Of a stretch of 64,000 nucleotides of DNA, positions 16,934 through 26,800 are shown in pieces (position 1 is the first letter of the stretch; every line of letters begins with the position of its first letter). Source of the DNA: Scatosoma sp045644545 (GTDB lineage Bacteria > Bacillota > Clostridia > Christensenellales > Borkfalkiaceae); the NCBI GenBank assembly GCA_045644545.1, contig JAZRHC010000004.1, positions 1-64,000 of the forward strand, in the 5' to 3' direction. The notes under the pieces are model-generated. The model saw only the letters and a program-made list of their open reading frames with translations, was not told the DNA's origin and ran no database searches. The translations under genes and the position numbers were made by a program.

Positions 16934-19900
16934 TTAGTTTTTGTCCGTTTTAAAGATAATCTTCGCGGCGTCGAGTTTGGTGAGATCGGTAACCTCGGAG
17001 TAGTCGAAAGTTACCGTGTATTCCGTGCCGTCTCCGTCGATGAAGAGAAGGGAAACGGTATCCGTACCGAACGCAAGGATTTTATAGGAATAGGTCTTAA
17101 CGACGTCGCCGTTTTTCGTTGCCGTGACCGTACCCGTGCGTTTGTTTTCTTTATACTGCCCGTCGAAGGAATATTCAACGCCGTCCGCGTCGGTCGCCGT
17201 CGTCACGTAGAGATAGAACGCGTCGATTTCCGTTATCTTGATCGCTTTGTCGCCGTTTATAAACGCGCCTTCTTCGTTGGGAGCGCAGAATTCAACGAGG
17301 TGGGTGTAGGAATAGTTCCAAATTATCATTTTATCTTCGAAGATATGGTAGTTGTATTCCGTTGCCGCGCCTTTATAAGCCGATCTTGCTACGCCAAAAT
17401 CGTACGGGCTGGTGCCGACGCCGTCAAATTCCCAAGTGTTCGTGCCGCTCTGGGAGGTCCATTTGCCGAACAGGTCGTCTTTTCTTTCGCAAAGGGTGTA
17501 TTCGCCGACGTAGATATTTTCGTATAACGATACCGCAAGTCCGCCGCTGTTAAGGATATATACGTAGAAGAGCGTCGATTCGCCTTGTACGACGTATTCA
17601 AAGGTCATATAGGTTTGGTTGACTTGCTTGAACTGCACCACTTTGCCGAGGTAAGATCCTTCGACGTTGCCTTTAAAGTCGCGAGGACCGATATACATCG
17701 TTCCGAAAGAGCCGCGAAGCGCCCATTCACCCGTATATTGCGTAGCGATATAAAGGTCGGTCACGTCCGTGCCTTTCTGATATTGATAGCAAAGCGTGCC
17801 CGCCGTGATCGTCGCAAGAATCGCGCCGTTGACGCCGTCCGCGTCGTTTGCGTAAACGTTCACGCTACCGTCTGCGGCAACTTTATATTTATAGAGTTGG
17901 TTGCCGACCGTGAGCGTACCGCCGCCTGCAAGCTGTCCGCGCCCGTCAAAGACGTAGGAAACGGAGTTCGTTTTGTTCGTGAGCGTGAGATCTGCATAAG
18001 CGTCCTTTCTCTCTACCGTAACCGAGGAAGAGCCTGCCGTGAGCATAAGCTGACCCGTTTCGTCGAGATGATCGAAGGTATACGTCGTGCCGTTTAAGGT
18101 AAAACTGCCTCGAAGCGAGCTGGTCGCGCTTGCGGTATAGGAAACCGTCGTTTGATTTCCAGACTTATCCGTTATTGTGACTTTTCTTTGATTGCCGAAG
18201 CCGTCGAATACGAGGGAATGGAAAGTTTCGTTTTCGCTGATCCACGCGCCCGTATAGGAATCTTTATAAGTAAGAGGCAGGTTTTCCACCGTGTCGCCCA
18301 CTGAGTAGATATACATCGTCGCCGTGAGCGCGTCGGAGGCTGCGTTATAACTGATATATCCGAAGATCTGACCGTCGGAGTAGAGAATCGCGTAGCCGTT
18401 CGTGTTCGCCGTGTCGTAAGAAAGAATATAATAGACGGATTGACCGTTTTCGTCGGGCGCGTAGTCGATTCTGCCCGTGCCGAGTCCGTTTGCGCCGATA
18501 CCGTCCAAGGTGAGCGTGGAGCGATAGGTCGCGTCGTACCATACGCCCTGATAGCTCTTTTCGCCGTAGTAGATCTCGCTGAGCGCACCGTTTACGATCT
18601 GTAAGAAACCGTTTTCGTTAAAGAATGCGAGCGCGCCGTTGTCGAGAAGAAGAGAACCGTCCGTTTGAATTTCGTAGACGCCTTGCGCAACGGTGTTGCC
18701 TTCCAGCGTATGCTTCCATTCTCTCGTCGTGCTCGTAAATTCGTAAACTCTGGGGATCGCCGCCGATTTTCTCCAAGCGCCGTCGAACTTCGCGCCCGTT
18801 TCGATCATAGAACCTTTCGTCGCCGTCAAAGGCGCGGTTTTCGTGAAATAGGAGCCGTCGTAAATTTCGAGAGCCGCCGTAGATTCCTGTACGTACGCGA
18901 GGAAATTGTAGAGCTCGTATTGCGTGTAATCGAAAGTGCCTGCGTCGTAGTATCTTGCGAATCTCGCCGAGAAGAATACGATCTCGCCCGTTTCGTCGTT
19001 GTAGGCGTAAACGCCTTCGGAAACCGTACCGCCGTCTACGTATTCGTAAGTGCCGTCTTTATTGAGCGTAAGACCGATATTGTCCGCCGTATCCCCGAGG
19101 AGATATTCTCCCGCGACGTCCGCGTAATCGGCAAAGCCTGCGTAAACGGTGACGTTTCTCGTGGGGACGTAGCCGTAGGGAACGGGTTTCGTCAAAGCCG
19201 CGTCGAAGAAATAGCCGTAGGAACGAAGTCCCGATCCGCTCGTCATATATTCGGGCAGGCTGACCTCGCCGTTTTGTTCTGCGAGATACAGATAAGCAAA
19301 GGGAACGTGTCCGTTTTCTACGCTGACCTCGAAGCTTTCGAGGTTGTTATACGTTTCGCCGCCGAGATTGACGGTGACGGTGATGATCACGTCCGTACTC
19401 TCTTGATTAAAGACGGGAGCGCCGTTTTCTATCTTCCAGTCGTATTCCGGCCATTTCAAGCTGTCCTTCAAAAAGCTTTCCGTGATCGCGTCCGTTTTGT
19501 GATAGCAGTTTTCCACGACCGCCGCTTTTTCGTTTACGTATTCCGCGCCCGCCTTTGCAAAGCCGCCCAAAATATCCTTTTGCGCCGAATAGCCCGAAAG
19601 CGCAGAGGAAGCGGAAGCCGTACCCGTTGCGAAACAGTCCGCAACGATCGTTTCGTTTGCCGCGTAGCCTACCACGCCGCCCGCGTGCGAATAGCAGTAT
19701 TCTTCAAAGAGGTTGACGTCGGTGAGGGAGCTGTTTGCATAAACGCTCTCAGCGGTGGAATAGCTACTCAAAACCGCGGTGTGACGGGAAAGGAAGCCGA
19801 CGACGCCGCCTGCGCGGATAGCGCCCGAAATATTCCCTGCCGCGTAGCAGTTGGTCACGTGCGCGGGCGCGGTGGGGTCGTTTGCTTCGAGTTGTCCGAC

Positions 19901-20947
19901 GACGCCGCCCGCGGCAAGGGTGTTGCCCGTAAACGCGTTAATCTCTACATCCGAGGTGCAATAGACGACGGAGGAGAGATAGCGCGCGTCGTAAACGGCT
20001 TCGTAGGTCGAAGTAATAAAGCCCGCGATACCGCCCGCGTAAGCGAACATAGAAGGCTCGGTGGAGGCGTCCACGTTGATCTCGCCGTTCGTCGCGTTGC
20101 AAAGATAGATATTCGCGCCGTAGCCGTAGCCTGCGATACCGCCGCACATTACGACTTCGTAGTTTACGTTCATACCGTTGATATTCACGAAATTGTCGAT
20201 ATCTTCCGCGTTCGCTTCGATTTTGAAGTTGTCGATATTGAGATTATAAATGCTCGCGGTGTTGGAGCTGGACATATTCGCCATCACGAGTCCGAATAAG
20301 CCGACGTAGTTGGAGTCGGTGGACTTAATGGTGAAATTGGAAATGGTGTGCGCCACGTTATCGTTGCCCATACCGTTGAATACGCCGCTGAATACCGCCT
20401 GTTCGCCGTTTGGCAGGGTTTTGCCGTTGCCGATAATTTCCAGCTCCGCGCCCTCCAAATCGATGTCGTTTTGCAAAACGTAGCAACCCGTCGCGTAGGT
20501 TTGGTTGCCGTTGTTGACCTGTTCCGCGATATAGAGAAGATCGACGGGGCGGGTGATTTGAAACGCGTCGGTGGAAGTGCCCGTTCCGACCATACTCGAT
20601 ACGTCTTCTTCCACGTCGGAAATAGTGACGACGGTGTCCTTGGTGACGGTGAGAGTATACACGCCGTTTTCGTCTGCCGTGATCGTTTCGCCGTTGGCTT
20701 TTACCGTTACGTCGGGAGAGATAAACGCGCCGATATCGACGGTGAAGGTGACGACCGCGCCGTCCGCGACTTTCGTGCCAGAAGGAGTAGCGCAGACGAT
20801 CTTAGCGCCTTCTTCGCCCGTATAAGTGAAAGAATAGGACGAGCCTTCGTTCTCGTTCTTTTTTTCGTTTTCGTCCCCGCAAGCGACCGCCGCGAAGGTA
20901 AACGCGAGGGAAAGCGCGGCGAGGGCTGTCGTTAAGTATTTCTTCAT
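16934..20947 (-). CDS. Very large secreted lipoprotein with GLUG-type repeats and beta-rich repeats
   Basis: The 1337-aa product has a signal peptide and lipobox AVAC (Cys23). The start at 20947 follows AAAGGAG; an upstream in-frame ATG at 21070 lies before the promoter. Residues about 130-460 hold repeated AGGIAGF/AGGVVGY motifs typical of GLUG beta-helix repeats. About 520-610 resembles an InlB-type repeat ending in NVTVYAGF. The rest, to the C-terminus, is made of repeated beta modules with a Gly-rich turn and a Trp or Tyr (GTWTSQSG, GVWYDATY, GAWISENE, GEWALRGS), suggesting six or more copies of one unit. No enzyme motif is visible. A surface adhesin or polymer-binding role is plausible but unproved. 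It is transcribed alone from a well-formed promoter. Confidence 0.8.
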   Translation of the reverse strand: MKKYLTTALAALSLAFTFAAVACGDENEKKNENEGSSYSFTYTGEEGAKIVCATPSGTKVADGAVVTFTVDIGAFISPDVTVKANGETITADENGVYTLTVTKDTVVTISDVEEDVSSMVGTGTSTDAFQITRPVDLLYIAEQVNNGNQTYATGCYVLQNDIDLEGAELEIIGNGKTLPNGEQAVFSGVFNGMGNDNVAHTISNFTIKSTDSNYVGLFGLVMANMSSSNTASIYNLNIDNFKIEANAEDIDNFVNINGMNVNYEVVMCGGIAGYGYGANIYLCNATNGEINVDASTEPSMFAYAGGIAGFITSTYEAVYDARYLSSVVYCTSDVEINAFTGNTLAAGGVVGQLEANDPTAPAHVTNCYAAGNISGAIRAGGVVGFLSRHTAVLSSYSTAESVYANSSLTDVNLFEEYCYSHAGGVVGYAANETIVADCFATGTASASSALSGYSAQKDILGGFAKAGAEYVNEKAAVVENCYHKTDAITESFLKDSLKWPEYDWKIENGAPVFNQESTDVIITVTVNLGGETYNNLESFEVSVENGHVPFAYLYLAEQNGEVSLPEYMTSGSGLRSYGYFFDAALTKPVPYGYVPTRNVTVYAGFADYADVAGEYLLGDTADNIGLTLNKDGTYEYVDGGTVSEGVYAYNDETGEIVFFSARFARYYDAGTFDYTQYELYNFLAYVQESTAALEIYDGSYFTKTAPLTATKGSMIETGAKFDGAWRKSAAIPRVYEFTSTTREWKHTLEGNTVAQGVYEIQTDGSLLLDNGALAFFNENGFLQIVNGALSEIYYGEKSYQGVWYDATYRSTLTLDGIGANGLGTGRIDYAPDENGQSVYYILSYDTANTNGYAILYSDGQIFGYISYNAASDALTATMYIYSVGDTVENLPLTYKDSYTGAWISENETFHSLVFDGFGNQRKVTITDKSGNQTTVSYTASATSSLRGSFTLNGTTYTFDHLDETGQLMLTAGSSSVTVERKDAYADLTLTNKTNSVSYVFDGRGQLAGGGTLTVGNQLYKYKVAADGSVNVYANDADGVNGAILATITAGTLCYQYQKGTDVTDLYIATQYTGEWALRGSFGTMYIGPRDFKGNVEGSYLGKVVQFKQVNQTYMTFEYVVQGESTLFYVYILNSGGLAVSLYENIYVGEYTLCERKDDLFGKWTSQSGTNTWEFDGVGTSPYDFGVARSAYKGAATEYNYHIFEDKMIIWNYSYTHLVEFCAPNEEGAFINGDKAIKITEIDAFYLYVTTATDADGVEYSFDGQYKENKRTGTVTATKNGDVVKTYSYKILAFGTDTVSLLFIDGDGTEYTVTFDYSEVTDLTKLDAAKIIFKTDKN

Positions 20948-21041
20948 CGAAAACTCCTTTGAATGTATTCCGAAAGAATGATTCTTCGGTGTAAGATTTT
21001 CGTCTTTTCGCAAAAAGCGACTGCATTTTGCAGTTAAAATT

Positions 21042-21070
21042 ATTATACAATATATTGTGAAAAAACACAA
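21042..21070 (-). promoter_or_regulatory. Promoter of the large lipoprotein gene, with overlapping palindromes
   Basis: On the minus strand TTGTGT (21070-21065) lies 17 bases before TATAAT (21047-21042). The -35 is inside a perfect inverted repeat ATTGTG-N6-CACAAT (21054-21071), and the spacer holds the palindrome ACAATATATTGT (21047-21058). Both could be repressor sites. Confidence 0.65.
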
Positions 21071-21159
21071 TCGTTTTTTAAGCGGATAGCCATTTTTTTA
21101 TATGGTTTTCACATTCGCGCGCACGCGTGCGACTTTAATTAAAATACGCGCGGTTTTGC

Positions 21160-21189
21160 TTGACAGAATCGCGCGTTCTGTTATATAAT
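21160..21189 (+). promoter_or_regulatory. Sigma-A promoter of the redox operon
   Basis: TTGACA (21160-21165) and TATAAT (21184-21189) are 18 bases apart. An imperfect palindrome CAGAA-N7-TTCTG (21164-21180) covers the spacer, and a palindrome CGCACGCGTGCG (21120-21131) lies upstream. Confidence 0.7.
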
Positions 21190-21241
21190 AAAAAGCAGGA
21201 AATGGGTCGGCGACAGAGCCGACGGAAAGGAGTTGATACTT

Positions 21242-22045
21242 ATGGCTGATACGAAAGCGAAAAAAATCCGTCTTATCTACGGCTTTTGCTTTCTTGCGCT
21301 CACCGTCATCGTTGGGGGGCTGTTTATTATGCAGACTCTGCGCATTTATCTTTCGGGGACGGGTGGCGATATCTACACGCGCGAGCTCGTGCTCGAGAGG
21401 CTCGGAGAGATTGCCGTACCGTTCGTGCTTTGGCTGATTGCCGTCGTCGCGGGCGTGGTTTTGTGGAAACTTTTCCCCGCGGAGGAGAATAAGCTGTTGG
21501 CGGCGACGGACGCGAAAACTGCGCTCGTAAAGATCAAACGCCGTTTGCCCGCGCAACACGCGGCGGAGGCGGCGGAGTTCGCCACGGAATACAAACGAAT
21601 GAAAAAGGAGCAACTCTTGCGACTTGCGGTGTGGTCGGTGTTCGCGGTCGTTACGCTCGTCTGGTTTATCGGGGTTATTTCCTATCTCGAAACGAACGTA
21701 GGCGGGGAAAAAACGGAAATATTCGCGTCGGTGTTGCATTGTCTGGCGTTGGGGCTTGTGTTGATCGCGGTCGCTTACGCGGCGGTCGTCGTTACGGACG
21801 TTATGCGAAAAAGAGAGCTCGCGACGGCGAAAGCCGTGCTTGCGGGCCTTGCCAAAAAGGGCGTGAAATTGCCCGTAAAAGGGAAGGAGAAAAAGCTTCG
21901 CGATTGGCGGATCTTATTCGTGGCGCGCGTCGCGCTTGCGGCGATAGGCGTTACGCTCTTTATCGTCGGCTTTAATAACGGCGGCGTGGAAAACGTGCTG
22001 GGGAAAGCCGTCATTATCTGTCAGGAATGTATCGGATTGGGGTAA
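21242..22045 (+). CDS. Polytopic membrane protein with C-terminal CD1871A-like CxxC tail
   Basis: This 267-aa protein has about five membrane helices. The ATG at 21242 follows GAAAGGAG. The last 45 or so residues (hydrophobic helix, then GGVENVLGKAVIICQECIGLG) match the pattern of the short CD1871A family CXXC proteins of Clostridia, which are usually stand-alone and encoded beside a 4Fe-4S membrane protein, as here. The preceding 220 residues, with a cytoplasmic part rich in Lys/Arg/Ala, are not recognised, so this appears to be a fusion. The CQEC pair is probably redox-active or metal-binding at the membrane. The next gene starts four bases later. Confidence 0.75.
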   Translation: MADTKAKKIRLIYGFCFLALTVIVGGLFIMQTLRIYLSGTGGDIYTRELVLERLGEIAVPFVLWLIAVVAGVVLWKLFPAEENKLLAATDAKTALVKIKRRLPAQHAAEAAEFATEYKRMKKEQLLRLAVWSVFAVVTLVWFIGVISYLETNVGGEKTEIFASVLHCLALGLVLIAVAYAAVVVTDVMRKRELATAKAVLAGLAKKGVKLPVKGKEKKLRDWRILFVARVALAAIGVTLFIVGFNNGGVENVLGKAVIICQECIGLG

Positions 22046-22048
22046 CGT

Positions 22049-23743
22049 ATGAAGAAATTTTTTAAGAAAATAGGCGGGTGGTTCAAGCGACACGCGCCGA
22101 CCAAGCGGAGACTCATTCAGATTTATTCCGCGCTTTTATTCAATTCCTATTATAAGGGATTCTTTTCGAATAAGGAACTGGAAATTTATCAAGGCGGGAC
22201 GAAAAAGTTCTGCGTGCCCGGGCTGAACTGCTATTCCTGCCCCGGCGCGGTGGGCTCTTGCCCTTTGGGAGCGTTGCAAAACGCGCTGATGAATTCGGAT
22301 ACGACCGTTCCTGCCTACATATTCGGGATTCTCGTTCTGCTCGGGCTGTTGCTTGGAAGAACGGTTTGCGGATTCTTGTGTCCTATCGGGCTCGGGCAAG
22401 ATCTCTTATATAAGATCCCGTCGCCCAAGCTCAAAAAGAATCGGGGCACGAAGGCGCTTTCCTATCTTAAATATTTGATACTCGCGGTGTTCGTCGTGAT
22501 GATCCCGCTGACCTATCTTGCGCCCGGTTTTTGCAAATATATCTGTCCTTCGGGCACGCTGATCGGCGGTATTTTCCAGCTTTTCAATCCCTCTAACGGC
22601 GACGTGTTTACGCGGCTTGGCATTTTATTCTCGTGGAAGTTTATCCTGCTCGTCGCGTTTATCGTTTCGAGCGTGTTTATCTACCGTCCTTTCTGCCGTT
22701 TCTTTTGCCCGTTGGGCGCGATCTACGGATTCTTTTGCAAAGTGGCGTTGCTCGGCGTGAAGCTCGATAAGAATAAATGTACCGACTGCGGACTTTGCGT
22801 ATCCGTTTGTAAAATGGATATCTCCCGCGTAGGCGACCACGAATGTATCTCTTGCGGAAAATGTATCAAGGTATGCCCTACGAAAGCTATTTCGTGGAAA
22901 GGCAAAAGCTTATTCGTCAAAGAGAATCAGCTTGACGTTCCCGCCTCGGCAGAGATCAAGCCGCTCGCTTCCTTCCTGCAAAAGACGGAGCCTACCCCCG
23001 TGAAAACGACCGTTCCCGAAACGCCTGTTGTCGAAACGACCGTTTCCGAAACGCCGGTGGCGATGGAAAGCGCGGTGACGGTGAACGAGCCGCTGAGCGC
23101 GGAGGAGAAATTCGCGGCGTATAAAAAGAAGGAAAAGAAAAGAAACTTTATCCTGCAAGCCGTGGCGTGGTCGCTTGCGATGGTATTGCTCGGCGTAGCG
23201 ATCGTCTATTATAACTTTATCTACGAATCGCCCTCGGCGGGGGTAGAAAAGACGATGGTCGGAAGCGCTTGCCCTGATTTCACGATGAAAAAATACGAAA
23301 AGGACGGCGACGGAAACTATTACCTCTCCGAAGAAACGGTCACGCTCAGCGATTATCAGGGCAAAGTAGTGGTGGTAAACCTTTGGGCGACGTGGTGCGG
23401 TCCTTGTATCGAAGAGCTTCCGCACTTCAACGAAGTGTATGAAGAATATAGTGGCGAAATCGAACTGTTTGCTATCAACGGAGATTCTTCGGCCGAGGAC
23501 GTTTCCCTTTCGATAAACGGAAACGACAGCTTAGACATAGATTGGCGGGACTATTCGATTACCTTCCTGCAAAACGGAAAAGAGCCCAATTATCTAACCG
23601 AAGTGCTCGGTTCGACGGGTTTGCCCATCACGATGATTCTCGATACGGAAGGTGTGGTTCGATTCCGTACCGATAAAGCCATCGAAAAAGACGAGTTAAA
23701 GGCGGAAATCGATAAGGTGCTCGCTCTTTCGGGCGTTGAGTAA
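22049..23743 (+). CDS. Membrane polyferredoxin (NapH-like) fused to a TlpA-type thioredoxin domain
   Basis: This 564-aa two-part protein probably carries electrons across the membrane to an outside thiol domain. The N-terminal half has several membrane helices with conserved cysteine motifs (CYSCPGAVGSCPLGAL, CGFLCPIGLGQ, CRFFCPLGAIYGF) and two ferredoxin 4Fe-4S clusters: Cys244-247-250-254 and Cys266-269-272-276. A Pro/Thr/Glu-rich linker and a last membrane helix (LQAVAWSLAMVLLGVAIVYY) lead to a TlpA/ResA-like domain with WATWCGPC (Cys450, Cys453) and a cis-Pro segment TGLPITMIL. In related Clostridia the two halves are usually separate neighbouring genes. It forms an operon with the CD1871A-like gene and ends in a terminator. 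Partner substrates are not visible. Confidence 0.88.
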   Translation: MKKFFKKIGGWFKRHAPTKRRLIQIYSALLFNSYYKGFFSNKELEIYQGGTKKFCVPGLNCYSCPGAVGSCPLGALQNALMNSDTTVPAYIFGILVLLGLLLGRTVCGFLCPIGLGQDLLYKIPSPKLKKNRGTKALSYLKYLILAVFVVMIPLTYLAPGFCKYICPSGTLIGGIFQLFNPSNGDVFTRLGILFSWKFILLVAFIVSSVFIYRPFCRFFCPLGAIYGFFCKVALLGVKLDKNKCTDCGLCVSVCKMDISRVGDHECISCGKCIKVCPTKAISWKGKSLFVKENQLDVPASAEIKPLASFLQKTEPTPVKTTVPETPVVETTVSETPVAMESAVTVNEPLSAEEKFAAYKKKEKKRNFILQAVAWSLAMVLLGVAIVYYNFIYESPSAGVEKTMVGSACPDFTMKKYEKDGDGNYYLSEETVTLSDYQGKVVVVNLWATWCGPCIEELPHFNEVYEEYSGEIELFAINGDSSAEDVSLSINGNDSLDIDWRDYSITFLQNGKEPNYLTEVLGSTGLPITMILDTEGVVRFRTDKAIEKDELKAEIDKVLALSGVE

Positions 23744-23752
23744 AACGAAGAA

Positions 23753-23780
23753 AAAGCTCTCCTCGTAGGAGGGCTTTTTT
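23753..23780 (+). terminator. Terminator of the redox operon
   Basis: AGCTCTCCT pairs with AGGAGGGCT (one G-U) around a short loop and is followed by a T run ending at 23780. Confidence 0.8.
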
Positions 23781-23828
23781 ATCGGGATTTTCGGACGGCG
23801 CGGCGGGCGCGCGGGGAGTATAGAGAAC

Positions 23829-23860
23829 GAAAAAACGGAGCGAATTTCGCTCCGTTTTTT
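23829..23860. terminator. Bidirectional terminator, mainly for the minus-strand redoxin lipoprotein gene
   Basis: ACGGAGCGAA and TTCGCTCCGT form a near-perfect hairpin flanked by A and T runs. It lies just beyond the stop of the minus-strand gene at 23878. Confidence 0.82.
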
Positions 23861-23877
23861 CGTTTGATTTCAAAGAC

Positions 23878-26800
23878 TTACGATTGTTCTGGAATGAGAA
23901 CGAGCGTGTATTCGCCGTTTGCCGCGTTTGAGCTGTTCAGCTCTGCCTTATATCTTTCGGGGATATTGAGAACTTCAACGGTAAACGTTGCGTTCAGATC
24001 GTATACGCGGACGGTTGCCTTTCGATTAGAGCCGATCGTTACGGTATCGAGAGCTTCGCCGTTTTCGAAAATTTTAAGCTGTAATCCTTCGGTGGAAGCA
24101 AAGCTTCCGTCTCCGTAGGCAACTTGAACGGTGATCGTCGGGCGAAGATCGGGCGCGTTATCCGTGATGGTGTCGCCGCTCGTATCGCCGTAGGATTTGA
24201 AGTAGTAGCACATCGTTTGCCACACGTCTTTCACTGCGCCGAAGCCGCTGTACCTTTCCGTGAACGCTTTGAGGATTTCAAGCAGGTCTTCGTCAACCTT
24301 CACGAAGCCGTAGATCTCCGCGTCCTTGGCGGTTGCCGCCGCCAGATATTCAAGCATTTTCGGGTTGTAGTTTTCACCGCCGCTCGGGATCACGTTGCCG
24401 TCGTCGTCGAGGGCAGGGTATTCGTAAGAAACGGTGACCTGACCAGTTTCTTCGTCTTCTTCCACGTAGATATTCATTTTAATGGAGAAATCGAAGCCCG
24501 TGCCGCGATAGATTCCGTTGTTGGCTACGTCGTCGTAGCCGCGCTTCGTCGTTTCGATAACGCTCTTGAGCGTTCTGTCCTGCAAGAAATGCGTCGTTCT
24601 CAAAAGATCAAGATAGAAGTAAGAACCCAGCGTTTCGTTGCCGTCGTCGTCAACGATACTCTCGCGGACGAAGCCGTCGTCGTCGATTTTCCAAGCCGTC
24701 GTATTGGGAACGTAGATGACGCCCGTGACCTCTTCGTAGGTATAAGGAAGCTCTGCCGCGTTGGAGAATACTTTCATAGCGTCGGCGAGGCGATCCACGT
24801 GCACGTTATATTGCCCTTCGAAATAAAGGTCGAAGTCGCCGCAGGTGATATAGTACGTCGTACCCGCTTCAAGATACAAGGTAAAACGGAAATTGTTGTC
24901 GGTAGCCGTTATATCTGCGTTGTTGTAGGCGAGTTCAACGAACTCCCAGTTTTCTTCCACGAAGATCCAGCCCACGGGGTCGGACGCCGCGTTTGCGGTC
25001 GTGTTCGTCAGAATTTCCGAATAGATACTGTATACGCCCGATTTTTTAGGCGTGAACGCGTATTTGATGCCGCGGGGAACGAGGACTTTATCGATGTTCG
25101 CCTCGAATACCGTCGTGCCGTCCGAATCCTCTTCCACTTCGATCGCGGAGGTGAACCAGATACCGTCTACGCCAGGGTCAAGCTCTTCGGTCGTGCCGAA
25201 TTTTTCGAAGTATACGCAGAATTCTTTCCATTCGTTGCCGTCGGTATTCCCGTAGCCGAACGCGCTTTCTTCTGCAATCAGCTCCAACAGCTCTTTGAGC
25301 TCCTGCGTGACGGGCGTATAGCCTACGTCGGAGTTGTTGCCGATCCAGCCGTAGCGGTCGAGAGTTTCCGTATAGTCCACGCCTTTAAAGATACATTGAC
25401 CGTTTACACCCATCAGCGATACGCTCGTCGTTGCGTTCCAACGGGTCGCGTTCACGAGGCTGGCAAGGAGAAGCGGACCGTTCTTCGTGCCGACGTGATA
25501 ATAGCCGTCCTTTTCGTTATATTCCACGTCTACGTAAGAATTATAGCGAGGTTCGGGATTTTCGAGAGTAATCTCTTTATCCTTAGGATCGTTTGCCGCG
25601 TAGCGAAGAAGATACGTGGGTTGATCGATCTCCGACGCGTTGAGAATTCGGAAGTTGCTGAGGTATACGGTGTCGTCGCCCTCGCTTTCCGAACGGCTCT
25701 TTTGATAGTAGAGGGTAAGCTGATAAGTGCCCGCCTTTTCGGGAACGAACGCGTAGCAGGTTTCCCAGTCTTCGCTCACGCCCGAAATTTCGAAATAAGC
25801 CGTATCGTCCACGATAACGGTGAACACGTCGTAGATCTCTTCCGTGCTTGCGAAATAGTCGAAGGCGAATACCTGATTTTCATTCAGCGTTATATCCGCG
25901 CTAACGAGCGCGTAGGAGTTATCTACCTGTGCGTTGGAAGCCTTGATATAGTTGCGATCCGTCCCGTCGTTTCCGAGCTTGCCGCTCCCGGGCACGAAAG
26001 GCCAAGAATATTCGTCTTCTCCTCTTCTTGAATACAGAGGGAAGTTGAAGCTGTCGGTTTTTACGGCGTTCAAGACTTCCGCATAGTCGGGTTCGTCAAC
26101 CGTCGGGAGCACGCGGATTTCTTCTTCGTCGGTGCTTCCGTCGGGACTGAATTGGTCTTGCGTGTAGTCGTCCGCGATATATTTATCGACGAGGTCGCGC
26201 AGCTCCTTCTCGTTAGAAAGTCGCGCCGAGTGCATCCAAACGATAACGCCGTAGCGATCGATGATGACGGTGGTGGGGTAGCCCGTGATCGCAAAGTGCG
26301 AAGCCACGCTCGTATCCACGATTAAAGGGAATTGCAACGTGCTGCCGATAATGTCGTTTTTACTAAAACTGATAACGTCTTCGCGCGTGTCGCCGGGGTA
26401 CGGGTTCAGACCGAGAATCTCGATCTCGCTTGAATAGTCCTCGTAAACGCTCTGAATCCAAGGGAATTCTTGAATACAGAAAGTACAGGTCGTGTACCAG
26501 AAGTTGAGCATAACCATCTTCTTTTCCGAAACGAGGGAAGCGAGGTTGTATTCGTTGCCGTTGATGGCGGTAACGGTAAAATCGTACATTACGTCGCCCG
26601 TCTTATAAATCAGATCGGAGGGTGCGTTTGCGCCCGTGATGATCCCCGAAGCGAGCAGAAAGGTGGTTTTCGTGCCTTCCGTTTTGGGCTCGCCGCTAAG
26701 GCCGTAGCCCGTGGGGAGGTTGGAAACCGTAAAGGTATACGATTTTTTTGGCAAGCTGACGCTCGCGTAGCCGTTCTCGTCGGTAACGAGGGTTTTCACA

